This document shows, piece by piece, positions 42,847-51,646 of a DNA stretch of 64,000 nucleotides (the first letter of the stretch is position 1; every line of letters starts with the position of its first letter). A program made the position numbers and the translations under genes. Where the stretch lies: the NCBI GenBank assembly GCA_016278505.1, contig JADQBQ010000036.1, positions 19,346-83,345 of the forward strand, written 5' to 3'. A model generated the notes under the pieces. It searched no databases. It was not told where the DNA came from and was given only the letters and a program-made list of their open reading frames with translations. This stretch comes from Clostridiales bacterium. Its GTDB lineage: Bacteria; Bacillota; Desulfotomaculia; Desulfotomaculales; VENG01.

Positions 42847-43212
42847 CTATATGGATTTCCTTGCCAGGATCAGGCGGTTAATTATAATTTCCACCCGCTC
42901 TTTTTGCCCCCGCCTGACAAGAACGTCAGCCACCAGCTTTTCTACCTGCCGGTCATCCCGCCAGGCGATTCCGTTCAGGCCGTCCTGGATGCTTTTTACG
43001 TAGTTGTCCAGGTCACCACCTGGCAAGGAGAGATACACCTGAACCTGTAGGCTGACCGGGCCCAGGTAGGGCTCTTTAAAGACCGGGCGCGCCACCAAAG
43101 CCACCAGCTTCTCATAGTCCCGGCTTTCTCTGGGTGTGAAGACCTTACCGCTTTTGCCCAGCCGGGGGCGCTGCTTGGGTACCGGGCGGCCGGGGACTAT
43201 AAAATTAACTAT
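42847..43212 (-). CDS. rusA: RusA-family Holliday junction resolvase, apparent ATA start (121 aa)
   Basis: Full RusA pattern: IVPGRPVPKQRPRL near the start, FTPRESRDYEKLV, then LPGGDLDNYVKSIQDGLNGI with the catalytic Asp pair, and WRDDRQVEKL. RusA cuts Holliday junctions in phage recombination. The only in-frame GTG/ATG starts would remove the conserved N-terminus. GGGGGTG lies seven bases before an ATA codon at 43212, so translation may begin at ATA, or an original ATG was mutated. Overlaps the stop region of the upstream gene. Confidence 0.8.
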   Translation of the reverse strand: MVNFIVPGRPVPKQRPRLGKSGKVFTPRESRDYEKLVALVARPVFKEPYLGPVSLQVQVYLSLPGGDLDNYVKSIQDGLNGIAWRDDRQVEKLVADVLVRRGQKERVEIIINRLILARKSI

Positions 43213-43213
43213 G

Positions 43214-43585
43214 CTAGATCACCCCCGCGCTTTTCATTTTCCGGTACATGTATCTACAGGCCTCGGGGCTGCGGGTGAGGTGAAGGCCGGCCTGCTTGTA
43301 GGGCATCTTTCTCCGGCCCATTAACACTGCCAGCCGGTAAAGCTCTTCCTCATTCCAGGAGTTGGCCCGCCTGTCTACCCTGCGGTTGAACATTTTTACC
43401 CGCTTCATAAGGGTGGGATCTACTTTCTCAGGCCGCGGGCTTTCCACGACGTGGAAATGCCGGGCCGGGTTAGTGTTACCGGCCGGCCCCTCCGGGTATT
43501 GGCCCATTGACTCCCGATCCCAGAATTCCCGCAGGTTAATTTCCAAAGCATCCCCTGTTTGTATATCCACTTTGATTATGTTCAT
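43214..43585 (-). CDS. Phage protein with Myb/SANT-like helices (123 aa)
   Basis: The C-terminal half (NSWNEEELYRLAVLMGRRKM, then LTRSPEACRYMYRKM) resembles a SANT/Myb-like helix-turn-helix. Function unknown. It sits between the helicase-loader gene and rusA, so a replication or recombination role is likely. Confidence 0.55.
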   Translation of the reverse strand: MNIIKVDIQTGDALEINLREFWDRESMGQYPEGPAGNTNPARHFHVVESPRPEKVDPTLMKRVKMFNRRVDRRANSWNEEELYRLAVLMGRRKMPYKQAGLHLTRSPEACRYMYRKMKSAGVI

Positions 43586-43609
43586 GGTATCTCCCCTTTC
43601 TTAGAACCA

Positions 43610-44437
43610 TCAGCGGCCAGCCAGCCGGTAGTCCTTAGCATTTACATAAATCTGCCGGTCCCTTGTAAGGGCGTACAGCCGGCTGGCCGAGGCATCGCCT
43701 ATTTTCCCGGCTATTTGATCCATGGTGAGGTTGCTGCTAAAGAGCGTGGGCAGCCTTCTGGCATACCGCTGGTTGATAATGCGGTAATACTGCACCTGCA
43801 CCCAGTCGGTTATTTTCTCTTTTCCCACATCGTCAAAGATCACTACCCGGGCCGTGCCCAACTTGTGTATTTTAGCGTTCAGTCCTTCTTCATCCCTGTA
43901 AAACTGGGCATCGTAAAGCTCACCGATCAGCTCCGGGGTGGTTACCATAATCACCGGCACCCGCCGGCCCAAAAGGGCATTGGCTATGCCCAGGAGTATA
44001 TAGGTCTTACCGGCACCCACGGTGCCCATTAAGGCCAGGCCTTTGTTTTCTGCATCACCGGCGGCTATGTCCGGAAACTCCTTTACGTACTGCACGGCCA
44101 TGCGGTGCATCTGTGCTGTGGCTTTGCCGGGCACAAATTGGTCCAGTGTTACTGAGCGCTGCCCTTGTGTAAGGCCGGATGATTTAATTAACCGGCTGAT
44201 TATCCTGCCTTCCCGGCAGCGGCAGGGGTAGGCAGTGTTTCCCCGGATGATAAATTCCCGGTCCTGGCACTCTGGACACTGGTATTCATCCGAAGGTGGG
44301 GATGAGTCCCGCGTACTTAAGTTGCGGTGGATCTTGCACATAATTTGATCTATGCTGTCCTCTCCCTCTCTGCCCACCGGCCGCACCTCCTCTGGCTTTT
44401 TTTCGTTCTTTGAATTCTTGATCAGAGCACTCAACAC
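43610..44437 (-). CDS. dnaC: DnaC-like helicase loader (275 aa)
   Basis: AAA+ ATPase with Walker A GTVGAGKT (138-145), Walker B VVIFDDVG, and a zinc-type N-terminal domain (Cys54, Cys57, Cys72, Cys74). DnaC/DnaI proteins load the replicative helicase. The first codon overlaps the end of the replisome organizer gene by about 150 bp; a later start is possible but has no good ribosome site. Confidence 0.87.
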   Translation of the reverse strand: MLSALIKNSKNEKKPEEVRPVGREGEDSIDQIMCKIHRNLSTRDSSPPSDEYQCPECQDREFIIRGNTAYPCRCREGRIISRLIKSSGLTQGQRSVTLDQFVPGKATAQMHRMAVQYVKEFPDIAAGDAENKGLALMGTVGAGKTYILLGIANALLGRRVPVIMVTTPELIGELYDAQFYRDEEGLNAKIHKLGTARVVIFDDVGKEKITDWVQVQYYRIINQRYARRLPTLFSSNLTMDQIAGKIGDASASRLYALTRDRQIYVNAKDYRLAGR

Positions 44438-45560
44438 CGGCCATATCCCGCACGCCCTGGGCCCACCAGTTTTTCAGGATGCCCTCAACGTAGGAAACTT
44501 TGGGCGAGCCCTGTAAGGCGGCACGCTTTATGGCATCGCAGATAACCTCGTCGGCCATGCCGCCGCGCAAATAGGTTAAGAGCCTGTCCACCTCGGTGGG
44601 AGAAATTGGCCTTGCGAATTCCTGCTGCAGGGTTAACGGTATAAAACTTTCTTTTTGTGCGTTGTCTTTTAAAACATGTTGTTGTTGTTTATTATTATTA
44701 ATAACATCATCATGTTTATATTTATTATTACTAGATATATAGTTACTTGTACGGGAATAACCAGGGTGACTCCCGCGTGACAAGGGAGTGACATTGGCGT
44801 GACTACGGGGTGCAGGGGAACATTCCTGATCTCTCACCGGAAATGTGCAAACGCCGTAACCGGCAGGTGGCAAAGGCTCGCCCCCTTCATTGCTGTCAGG
44901 GCATCTGCCGGTTCCTTCGATGTCACGCATGTTTGGTGCGTGACTTTCGCGTGACACCGACGTGACATCGGGGTGAATTTCTGAGTGACCGGACTCTTTT
45001 TCCACGGAGCTGTCTTGACGTGACATTGGCGTGACTGTCGGAGTGTTTTCCACGTGACCGCCCCCTGTTTCTGTGAGATCCCGTTCCGGTAAAGATACCG
45101 GCGTAACCGCAGGGCTGCCTACCGTTCTCGCAACTTCTTTCACTGCACCTGCAGATGTGATTTCCCCTTGTGCTGCACCAGCATTAACCCGCTTCTCCCT
45201 CTCCCGCTGGGTCCGCTTGCGGGCCCGGGTGTTTTCCGGCCAGTCTGACTTTTTGTCGTACTGGCGCTTCTTAAAATTTACGACCACCCATGTGTCCCCT
45301 TCCCGGCATATCATGTTTAAGGCCTCGAACCTGGCCAGGGCTTTTTCCACCATATCCGGATCCATGCCGGCCTGGCCGGCAATGTCGTCGGTTTCACAGG
45401 GGACAGTTGGGGTGATAAGGAGCTCCCCGCGGACGGGGGACTCCCAGGCGAGGCACAGTAGTACAATCCAGAGCCACTTTTCCTCCGGAGACAGCTTTTT
45501 GATTTTGAGGTCATCTTTGATTTCAGTGTATAGTCTGAACCACGGTCTGGTTTTGGGCAC
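44286..45560 (-). CDS. Phage replisome organizer (N-terminal domain) protein (424 aa)
   Basis: The first 110 residues (MPKTRPWFRLYTEIKDDLKI, LSPEEKWLWIVLLCLAWESP, LARFEALNMICREGDTWVV) match the phage replisome-organizer winged helix. The middle (130-300) is a low-complexity linker with repeated short V-T-P/S motifs encoded by repeated GTGACxxxGGCGTGAC. The last 90 residues resemble a DnaD-type helical domain. It should bind the element's origin and recruit DnaC, whose gene overlaps its end. Confidence 0.75.
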   Translation of the reverse strand: MPKTRPWFRLYTEIKDDLKIKKLSPEEKWLWIVLLCLAWESPVRGELLITPTVPCETDDIAGQAGMDPDMVEKALARFEALNMICREGDTWVVVNFKKRQYDKKSDWPENTRARKRTQREREKRVNAGAAQGEITSAGAVKEVARTVGSPAVTPVSLPERDLTETGGGHVENTPTVTPMSRQDSSVEKESGHSEIHPDVTSVSRESHAPNMRDIEGTGRCPDSNEGGEPLPPAGYGVCTFPVRDQECSPAPRSHANVTPLSRGSHPGYSRTSNYISSNNKYKHDDVINNNKQQQHVLKDNAQKESFIPLTLQQEFARPISPTEVDRLLTYLRGGMADEVICDAIKRAALQGSPKVSYVEGILKNWWAQGVRDMAGVECSDQEFKERKKARGGAAGGQRGRGQHRSNYVQDPPQLKYAGLIPTFG

Positions 45561-45777
45561 TTTTTTACCTCCTTGATTCCATATAACGTTGGTAACCGGA
45601 TGCGCTGCGGTTGGTTGAATATGAAAAAAGTATTTCTTTGCTGTTGTATTTTACAGACAAAAAGCGACAAACTTAAATATTCAGCCAAAGATAAAATAGG
45701 ATATAATGGCACTAAGAATTTCAATTGGCTCACGGCTATATATCTTTGTTAGTGACTAGCGTTTTGGAGGGATAGTA

Positions 45778-45951
45778 ATGAATGCGGATTTGATTGGTAT
45801 CTTATATATAGTTGGTATGTTGCTTTTCTGTGGCTCAATTTTTGGTTTAATATTTTTAGTAGTTAAATTCTTAAAACGCAAAAGTGAACACAACAAACAA
45901 GTTCTACATAAACTTGATGAAATTATTCTTTTACTCAACGAAAAGGTTTAG
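45778..45951 (+). CDS. Small membrane protein (57 aa)
   Basis: ATG preceded by TTGGAGGGATAGTA. One long hydrophobic helix (LIGILYIVGMLLFCGSIFGL, then IFLVVKFL) and a charged C-terminal coil. Not in a larger operon except with the next small membrane gene. Function unknown. Confidence 0.65.
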   Translation: MNADLIGILYIVGMLLFCGSIFGLIFLVVKFLKRKSEHNKQVLHKLDEIILLLNEKV

Positions 45952-45984
45952 CCAAATAAGCTTTGTAAAAAAGGGGGGGATAAA

Positions 45985-46197
45985 ATGAAATTATTAATTG
46001 CTTTTATTGGTGCAATGGTGATTACAATACCAACAGTTTTTCATATAGCAAAAGTCTCGTCAAAACAAAATCTAATGCTAGGTTTTGGGTATTTACCTGA
46101 AAGATTAAAGAAACCGCCGTTATCATATTTGATTGCTCTTCCTATTTTTGTTTTTTTCTTTCTTGTTATATATGGGATGGCTATAATTATTTTCTGA
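45985..46197 (+). CDS. Small membrane protein with two helices (70 aa)
   Basis: AAGGGGGGATAAA precedes the ATG. Helices at residues 2-22 and 47-70 surround a short basic loop. 33 bp after the previous small membrane gene; probably co-transcribed. Function unknown. Confidence 0.65.
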   Translation: MKLLIAFIGAMVITIPTVFHIAKVSSKQNLMLGFGYLPERLKKPPLSYLIALPIFVFFFLVIYGMAIIIF

Positions 46198-46343
46198 ATA
46201 ATTTGTAAAAGTTTTAAGAGAACAAATAATTTACTAAAAACTCCCATTGCTTGGAATTAATTTATTGCTGCCACATTTTACCTAAAGTGAGCACGACTCT
46301 AAAGAAAGACATCCCAAAAAATATCCCTTTGGAAGGTTGGGCG

Positions 46344-46556
46344 CTAGCCCAACCCCCCCTTTTCACCTTCCACCGCCCGGTGATAATCGTTAATCAGCCT
46401 ATCCACTACCCTGCTTTGCTCCAGTATCCGGGGGTCATCTGACTGCATCCGGTTTAGCTTTTCCCTTTCCCGCTCGAGGTTGTTTTGAAGTTCATCTAGA
46501 CCGGTTGCCGTTGCCGGGGGCGGGCTCAAAGGCCCGCCCTTTTTAAAACGGTACTT
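46344..46556 (-). CDS. Spo0E-like aspartyl phosphatase family protein (70 aa)
   Basis: The C-terminal helix has the family signature region LEQSRVVDRLINDYHR, close to the SQxLDxLI motif, preceded by a helix LQNNLERERE. Spo0E dephosphorylates Spo0A~P and delays sporulation. ATG at 46556 overlaps the upstream gene by 14 bp. A phage-encoded copy could hold back host sporulation. Confidence 0.6.
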   Translation of the reverse strand, partial: KYRFKKGGPLSPPPATATGLDELQNNLEREREKLNRMQSDDPRILEQSRVVDRLINDYHRAVEGEKGGLG

Positions 46557-47379
46557 CATCCTGGTTAAAGTGTATGCCCTCATCTACAGGGGGCTCTGGA
46601 GGGGGAGCGGTCATCTGGTGCAGATAGTTGTCCAGCTTGCCGATCATCAGGCTGGCATCCTGTACGGTGAGCTGCTGCAGGCTGTCTTTTTCCAGGCCAC
46701 CCATTTTTAAAAGCCTCTGCACTGTATGCGGGTCCTTGGAATCGAAGCCTGCTTCATTCATCTTGCCCCTTATGAGGCTCAGCTGCTTTTCACTGGCTGC
46801 ACGCGGGCTTTTCTGCTTGTTTCCGTTCCAGTTCCCATTTTCGTTTTTATGCCCACTGCCATTACTGCTGCCGTTACCGGCCGGGTACATATCCTCCACG
46901 TCCTGGGTAAACAGCTCCGACAGTGAGGCTATGGTCAAAGTGGCATCAATCTGACTGCGTTTTTTGGCCATTTTTAAGCAAGTATTGGCCAATGTATAGG
47001 GGTCCTGTTTGTCTGACTGGTAGCGCTTTTCCCGGGTATTGCAGTGCCCCAGCCCCTGGGTGATCATCTCTCCATTTCGCTTCAAGATGCACCGCACCGT
47101 ATAGGCAAAGAATCCCCGCTCATAGTCCTGTACCTTTTCTATCAGCTCATACTCGGAGCTGACACCCATCATCATGAGAATCTTCTCGGCCCCGGGCTTT
47201 AAAAGTGTGGGTTTGTTACCGGTCCCCGGAATTACTCCAAAGTCATGTTCCTTTTTCAGTGTTTTCTGTACCACTGACTGGAATTGGGCGATTTTACCCA
47301 TTATCTGCTGCACCTGGTTCAGGTTCAGGTTATCTATAACCGAAAGGGAATAGTTTTCCGCTCTTTGATTTTCTCCCAT
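46543..47379 (-). CDS. Conserved phage recombination-type protein (278 aa)
   Basis: Sequence KKEHDFGVIPGTGNKPTLLK, then GAEKILMMMG, CNTREKRYQS, TCLKMAKKRSQIDATLTIAS and LFTQDVED matches a widespread phage/plasmid protein often found where an annealing protein would be. Next to gam and upstream of rusA it is probably the single-strand annealing or ERF-like component. ATG behind GGAGGTG. Confidence 0.6.
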   Translation of the reverse strand: MGENQRAENYSLSVIDNLNLNQVQQIMGKIAQFQSVVQKTLKKEHDFGVIPGTGNKPTLLKPGAEKILMMMGVSSEYELIEKVQDYERGFFAYTVRCILKRNGEMITQGLGHCNTREKRYQSDKQDPYTLANTCLKMAKKRSQIDATLTIASLSELFTQDVEDMYPAGNGSSNGSGHKNENGNWNGNKQKSPRAASEKQLSLIRGKMNEAGFDSKDPHTVQRLLKMGGLEKDSLQQLTVQDASLMIGKLDNYLHQMTAPPPEPPVDEGIHFNQDEVPF

Positions 47380-47411
47380 TCTTTACACCTCCGTAACTAT
47401 TGTTAAACAAT

Positions 47412-47445
47412 GGTTAAACTATCGTTTAACTATCGTTTAACTATC
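47412..47445. repeat. 11-bp tandem repeat
   Basis: Three tandem 11-bp units (GTTAAACTATC, GTTTAACTATC, GTTTAACTATC), located at the end of the gam gene and upstream of the recombination-type gene. Possibly a protein-binding array. Confidence 0.6.
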
Positions 47446-48014
47446 GTTCCAAGTTCCAGCTTAATCTTGAACCCGGCCGGGCGCTCGATAACTGTGATTC
47501 CCGTTACTACCTCGCCGGTTTCCTTATCCACGGCCTGGCCTCCGGCCACCGTGATTTTCTTTTTCAAATCCGTCCAGTTAAGTTTAGGCTCCTGGGGTAC
47601 CAGCAGTTCCGGACGGTTTTCCCTGGTCCAGGTTTTAAGTAAGGCCTCATCCTTCTGGTATTCCGGCTGCCGGGCGCGAAGCTGCAGTTCCCCGTGGGGC
47701 AGCTTGATGGTTTTCTGCCCGCCTTTAGCCATCATCCCGCGGTGATATTCTTCCAGTAAAAAGTCCAAATAATCCCGTGCCCGGTCGGCCTGCTTTTCTT
47801 CCTCTTCCAGCCATGCCTTTATGCGCTCGGTCTCTGCCCTGGACGCCGCCCGTGCATCTTCCCGGACCCTTTCAATGGCAGTGATTTTACGCATGGCCCA
47901 TATGGCCTGCTCCCTGGTTTCAATACGAAAACGGTCCTTTTCCTCGGTGTTGGTTTCTGCCGGCTCTTCCACTGACTGCGCCAAATACTCATCCAAACGT
48001 GCTAACGCCTCCAT
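47430..48014 (-). CDS. gam: Gam-family host-nuclease inhibitor (194 aa)
   Basis: Mu/Bacillus-type Gam pattern: FRIETREQAIWAMRKITAIE, RIKAWLEEEEKQADRA, then FLLEEYHRGMMAKGGQKTIK, and LKKKITVAGGQAVDKETGEVV. Gam binds DNA ends and blocks host exonucleases. It is placed next to the annealing-type gene and rusA, a typical phage recombination set. ATG with AGGAGCG upstream. Confidence 0.85.
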   Translation of the reverse strand: MEALARLDEYLAQSVEEPAETNTEEKDRFRIETREQAIWAMRKITAIERVREDARAASRAETERIKAWLEEEEKQADRARDYLDFLLEEYHRGMMAKGGQKTIKLPHGELQLRARQPEYQKDEALLKTWTRENRPELLVPQEPKLNWTDLKKKITVAGGQAVDKETGEVVTGITVIERPAGFKIKLELGTIVKR

Positions 48015-48079
48015 GGTATCGCTCCTTTCTGGTGCCCCGGCCCGGCAAATACACCGGCCGGGACTGTTAATGAGGAATA

Positions 48080-48340
48080 TTAGTCTATATCGAAGGGGAT
48101 CTGCTCCCCGTTAACCGTTAGGCCTTCTTCCACGGGCTCTATAAGCAGGCTAACTTTGTACAGCCCTTTAACTCTTTGAAAAGTATCACTGTTACCGTCT
48201 GGCTTAACAAACTGGTTAGCTATTAAATGATCCAGCTCGCTGCCGTTGAAATCCACCTTTGCGCTATCCATTTCCCCGTTTTCCTTAAACTTGGCCATGA
48301 CCTCCATCCATGTGAGGCCGGTAATGGCTACCTTCTCCAT
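48080..48340 (-). CDS. Phage protein of unknown function (86 aa)
   Basis: MEKVAITGLTWMEVMAKFKE, then a mixed beta-strand region. ATG behind AGGGCAT. No family recognised; first of several small genes upstream of gam. Confidence 0.5.
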   Translation of the reverse strand: MEKVAITGLTWMEVMAKFKENGEMDSAKVDFNGSELDHLIANQFVKPDGNSDTFQRVKGLYKVSLLIEPVEEGLTVNGEQIPFDID

Positions 48341-48370
48341 GGGATATGCCCTCCTTAACGTATTCTCTAA

Positions 48371-48562
48371 CTACCTGATTGCCCGGATTCCCTGTTCCCC
48401 AATTTCAATGGCATATTCATCCATAACATTTTTCAGCTCACCCCGAAGATTTTGCAGTCGGTCCCAGGCCTCCTGAGCCACATTTAATACCTGGTGGCAC
48501 TCGGCAATTTTAGATGTTAACTCGCTCATTCTCTCTTCCAGCCGTACTATTTCCGAACTCAT
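48371..48562 (-). CDS. Small coiled-coil protein (63 aa)
   Basis: Continuous heptad-like helix (VRLEERMSELTSKIAECHQV, then LQNLRGELKNVMDEY). Start ATG at 48562 or 48565, four to seven bases after GGAGG. Function unknown. Confidence 0.55.
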   Translation of the reverse strand: MSSEIVRLEERMSELTSKIAECHQVLNVAQEAWDRLQNLRGELKNVMDEYAIEIGEQGIRAIR

Positions 48563-48621
48563 CATTTTTCCTCCCTCGCTTGCTGCCACTCATTGATTAT
48601 GGTAAAGTAACTTAAGAGTTT

Positions 48622-49242
48622 TTATCTTACTGCCGCTATTTTTGCGGCTTTTTCTTTTACTGTATATACTGCCTGCTCTTCGAACACTACGTTCCGAGCG
48701 GGCTTTTTCTTTGTCTGCAGGTAGCCCCGCTCCATCATCTTTTGCCGGTGCCTGTTCATTGCCTCCTCCCCGGCATCTACACCAAAGATGTCCATGTACG
48801 CTTCCCAGGCCTCGGCTGCCCCCTGGAATATATCAGTAAGGACCTGCTCAGTCAGCCACTCCAACTCTGAAATTTCCTCGTCATTAAAATCCAGGGCAGA
48901 CCGTTTATTTACCATCATTTTGGTCATTTCCCGGGCCGCGGGCACGGCCTCTTCCAGCTCCTCCGCGTATTTAAAGAACCTGGCCAGGGGCGATGTATCG
49001 ATGTTATTCAGTACAGGCGGCTCCAATTTTCGCCCGATGGGACATATACTGGCACGGTACCAGCGAATAATTGCCGGGGCATGGTATATATCAGCCATCT
49101 GGTAGACAATCTCTGGCGGCGGGCTGATTTCCCCGGACTCATAGCGGTGCAGGGTGCGCGGGGATATGCTTAACTCCTCTGCTGCCCGCTCGGCGGGCTT
49201 TCCCGCCTCAATGCGAAAATGTTTGTACATTAGTTCTGGCAT
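48622..49242 (-). CDS. Helix-turn-helix phage regulator (206 aa)
   Basis: N-terminal helix-turn-helix: RAAEELSISPRTLHRYESGE. The remainder is helical and charged. It probably regulates the early genes of this module or acts in replication. ATG behind GGAGGTG. Confidence 0.65.
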   Translation of the reverse strand: MPELMYKHFRIEAGKPAERAAEELSISPRTLHRYESGEISPPPEIVYQMADIYHAPAIIRWYRASICPIGRKLEPPVLNNIDTSPLARFFKYAEELEEAVPAAREMTKMMVNKRSALDFNDEEISELEWLTEQVLTDIFQGAAEAWEAYMDIFGVDAGEEAMNRHRQKMMERGYLQTKKKPARNVVFEEQAVYTVKEKAAKIAAVR

Positions 49243-49389
49243 TTAATCACCTCCCTGTGGTCAAATGCTGTCTGTTATACACCTGGTATAGCGTGGTATA
49301 TTTCGGTTAGAAATTTCCTACCGCCCCCGGCCGCCAGGCGCCGGTACCGGGGGAATCTTCCTTCCAACTAACCAATTAATTAACTTTCT

Positions 49390-49605
49390 TTAACGTATCC
49401 CTTTCCCAGCCTTGAAGTATTGAGCCGCCCCACCTTTCTTAAAAAATGAGCTCCATTGCTTCTTTTTCCGCAATGTGCGGAAAAACCGTTTAATCAGGTC
49501 CCACATTTGCATCCCCTTCTCTAACAAATCTTCTCCGGCAACATACACTCGTGGGCTTGCGTAGCCAGAGCTCTTTAACCAAGTATCTGAATAATATCTT
49601 TTCAA
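49390..49605 (-). CDS. Small basic protein (71 aa)
   Basis: MKRYYSDTWLKSSGYASPRV at the start and a Lys/Arg-rich C-terminal half. Overlaps the end of the excisionase-like gene by 4 bp, so it is co-translated. Function unknown. Confidence 0.5.
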   Translation of the reverse strand: MKRYYSDTWLKSSGYASPRVYVAGEDLLEKGMQMWDLIKRFFRTLRKKKQWSSFFKKGGAAQYFKAGKGIR

Positions 49606-49838
49606 CTTCCCGCCCCTTTAATGAGCTTTAGATGCGCATCATCCTCCTGCATGTCCTTTTTAAGATCACCGCAACTTTCCAGCCATTTAAAAAGGACATC
49701 CTTGGGTACAATAATTCGGCGCCCTATTTTGATACTGGGAATCTTTTTTTGGCGTACCATTTCGTAAGCCGTGGTACGGTTAATACGCAGAATTTTGGCT
49801 GTTTCATCCACCGTAAGTACTTGTGGCAGGTTTTCCAT
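49602..49838 (-). CDS. Excisionase-family DNA-binding protein (78 aa)
   Basis: MerR-like helix-turn-helix: LTVDETAKILRINRTTAYEMVRQKKIPSIKIGRRIIVPKDVLFKWL. Such proteins direct excision or regulate early phage genes. The ATG at 49838 lies 10 bases after AAGGAGG; GTG at 49847 is too close. The integrase is 1.8 kb away, so it may be the excisionase (Xis). Confidence 0.75.
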   Translation of the reverse strand: MENLPQVLTVDETAKILRINRTTAYEMVRQKKIPSIKIGRRIIVPKDVLFKWLESCGDLKKDMQEDDAHLKLIKGAGS

Positions 49839-49898
49839 GTAAATCACACCTCCTTAAAAATAATGGTTATCTACTTCCAACCAAACGTTACAGTAAGT

Positions 49899-50120
49899 TT
49901 ACTTACTGTCAACTTTGCAGCTTGAAAAGTTTTGCGGCAAAAAAATTTCATCAGGGGTCTTTTCAAGGACTGCTGCTATTTTTAAAGCCATTTCTAAAGA
50001 CATACGCCTTTTAGTGTTTTCAAGCTGGCAATAATAACTCTCGGAAATTCCTAGTTTTATTGCCATTTGTTTTTGCGTGAATCCCTTGAGTTGACGGAAT
50101 GTGGCTATCTTGTTCACCAT
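49899..50120 (-). CDS. XRE-family regulator (73 aa), Cro-like
   Basis: Helix-turn-helix: FRQLKGFTQKQMAIKLGISESYYCQLENTKRR. ATG at 50120 directly after GGAGGAGGC. Divergent from the XRE repressor at 50273, as in a lambda-type lysogeny switch. Confidence 0.82.
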   Translation of the reverse strand: MVNKIATFRQLKGFTQKQMAIKLGISESYYCQLENTKRRMSLEMALKIAAVLEKTPDEIFLPQNFSSCKVDSK

Positions 50121-50135
50121 GCCTCCTCCTTTGCG

Positions 50136-50253
50136 TTTTGCAATATATCTAACTATATTATGCAAATAACTTTTCATATTGTCAAGTGTAAATCTAACAT
50201 TTTGCAAAGTTTTATCTGAAAGTATTGTCACTTTACCATTTGCAAAGTATAAT
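50136..50253. promoter_or_regulatory. Divergent promoters with TTTGCAAA-type operators
   Basis: Minus promoter: TTGACA and CATAAT with 17-base spacing (50157-50185). Plus promoter: TTGTCA (50225-50230) and TATAAT (50248-50253), 17-base spacing. Four TTTGCAAA-like sites (near 50138, 50158, 50200 and 50240) overlap both promoters and are likely operators of the flanking XRE repressors. Confidence 0.8.
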
Positions 50254-50272
50254 ATTACTGAGGTGAATATGG

Positions 50273-50668
50273 GTGCAATTCGGAAACCGCTTGAGAAAAT
50301 TACGAAAAGAAAGGAAACTAACACAAGAGCAATTAGGTGAACTTATTGATTTAAGCGAGTCCACCATTTCCCTTTACGAAGGTAATAAACGCCAGCCGGA
50401 TTATAATACCCTTTATAAACTCGCAAAATTCTTTCGTGTATCCTCTGATTACTTACTTGGCTATTCGGACATCCGCGAAACGCCTGAACAACGTATTGAA
50501 TCCGCTATTTCCGACGACCCCAAGCTCATGGAGTTTTGGCAGGAACTTCAAAACCGAGAAGATCTGCAATTGCTGTTTAAACAGGTTAAACCGATGTCCC
50601 CAAAAGATATAAAAAAAATTATCAATGTCATAAAAGCCATTGAGGATGAAGAAAGCATGGAAGATTAA
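50273..50668 (+). CDS. XRE-family repressor (131 aa), CI-like
   Basis: N-terminal XRE helix-turn-helix (LRKLRKERKLTQEQLGELID, LSESTISLYEGNKRQPDY), then a small helical C-terminal domain. GTG start, six bases after GAGGTGA. Probably the lysogeny repressor, next to an ImmA/IrrE protease gene that could inactivate it. Confidence 0.82.
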   Translation: MQFGNRLRKLRKERKLTQEQLGELIDLSESTISLYEGNKRQPDYNTLYKLAKFFRVSSDYLLGYSDIRETPEQRIESAISDDPKLMEFWQELQNREDLQLLFKQVKPMSPKDIKKIINVIKAIEDEESMED

Positions 50669-50779
50669 AAGAGTGATTTTAAATAGTAACGCAAATTTAG
50701 AATATTATCATTTTAGTAATTTACACAACTGCTGCACTAAACGGCAGTTGTTTGCATTTTTACAGCTTTTCGACAGGAT

Positions 50780-51157
50780 GTGACAACACCGATGGAGAGA
50801 TACTCCAAAATCAAATTTGGCCGCAAGTACGCATTGGTACGGGCATTGTTAAACGGTTGCATAGATGAGCACGAAGTGATGAGTGCCTACAACATTTTCC
50901 CTCGTCACGTTGGCCTGCCGGCAAGCATAGCCGCCTTTGTTTACCGGTCGAGGAAAGACCGTTTTCACATAATAATTAATTGTCACCTGAGTCTGGATGT
51001 ACAGCGGGAAGTTTTTTTACATGAACTGTGTCACATCATCGAAGACATGCCTCATGAGGGGTATACAGTGGGGATAGACGGGTACAGGAAACCCATAGAA
51101 AGGAAGGCAGACCTTTTTGTTAAGGAGGTTGCAGCGGTATATGGAAATAAACTATAA
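50780..51157 (+). CDS. ImmA/IrrE metalloprotease (125 aa)
   Basis: Zinc motif HELCHII (His81, Glu82, His85) with a later acidic helix (RKADLFVKEVA). ImmA-type proteases cleave XRE repressors to trigger induction, and the repressor gene lies just upstream. GTG at 50780, or ATG at 50792. Confidence 0.82.
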   Translation: MTTPMERYSKIKFGRKYALVRALLNGCIDEHEVMSAYNIFPRHVGLPASIAAFVYRSRKDRFHIIINCHLSLDVQREVFLHELCHIIEDMPHEGYTVGIDGYRKPIERKADLFVKEVAAVYGNKL

Positions 51158-51646
51158 CCAGTTAATTTAATAGATTATATTCCCCGGCACTGACCGGGAT
51201 AATTTTAACCCACTAACCCAAACATCAGTTCTGTGAAGGGGTAAAAATCAATGGACCATTATCAGGAATTAGTTCGTGGCCGGAAAAATGTATTCTAGGG
51301 TACATAGTTAACATCCACAAGGACCCTCCGCCCCTGCCAGTCGATAGGAACATAATGTTACCCGGGGAAAGTTTCACGGACAAGTGGGAAGAGGCTATTG
51401 AGACCGCCTCACAATACGGCATGAACGGCAAGTAAAGTAGATTTAAACCCGTACCGATAGGCTGCGGGTTTCATTTTTCTGAGAAACTTACTTTATCACC
51501 CACCGAAATAGACAGTAAAAAACACCGGCACAACTGGCATTATGACAAAAGCAGCCAGAAATTAAAGACCGATTGGCCATTACCTGGCATAAAGCAGAGA
51601 ACCCCTTTCGATATAAAATATAATTGGTAAATCTTTTATTGAAGGG
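51158..51646. other. Gene-poor stretch before the integrase with a possible startless frame
   Basis: The only open frame worth noting ends at 51435 and reads GPLSGISSWPEKCILGYIVN, then ETASQYGMNGK. It has no usable start near a ribosome site and may be a remnant or a small gene with an unusual start. Nothing else convincing. Confidence 0.4.
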
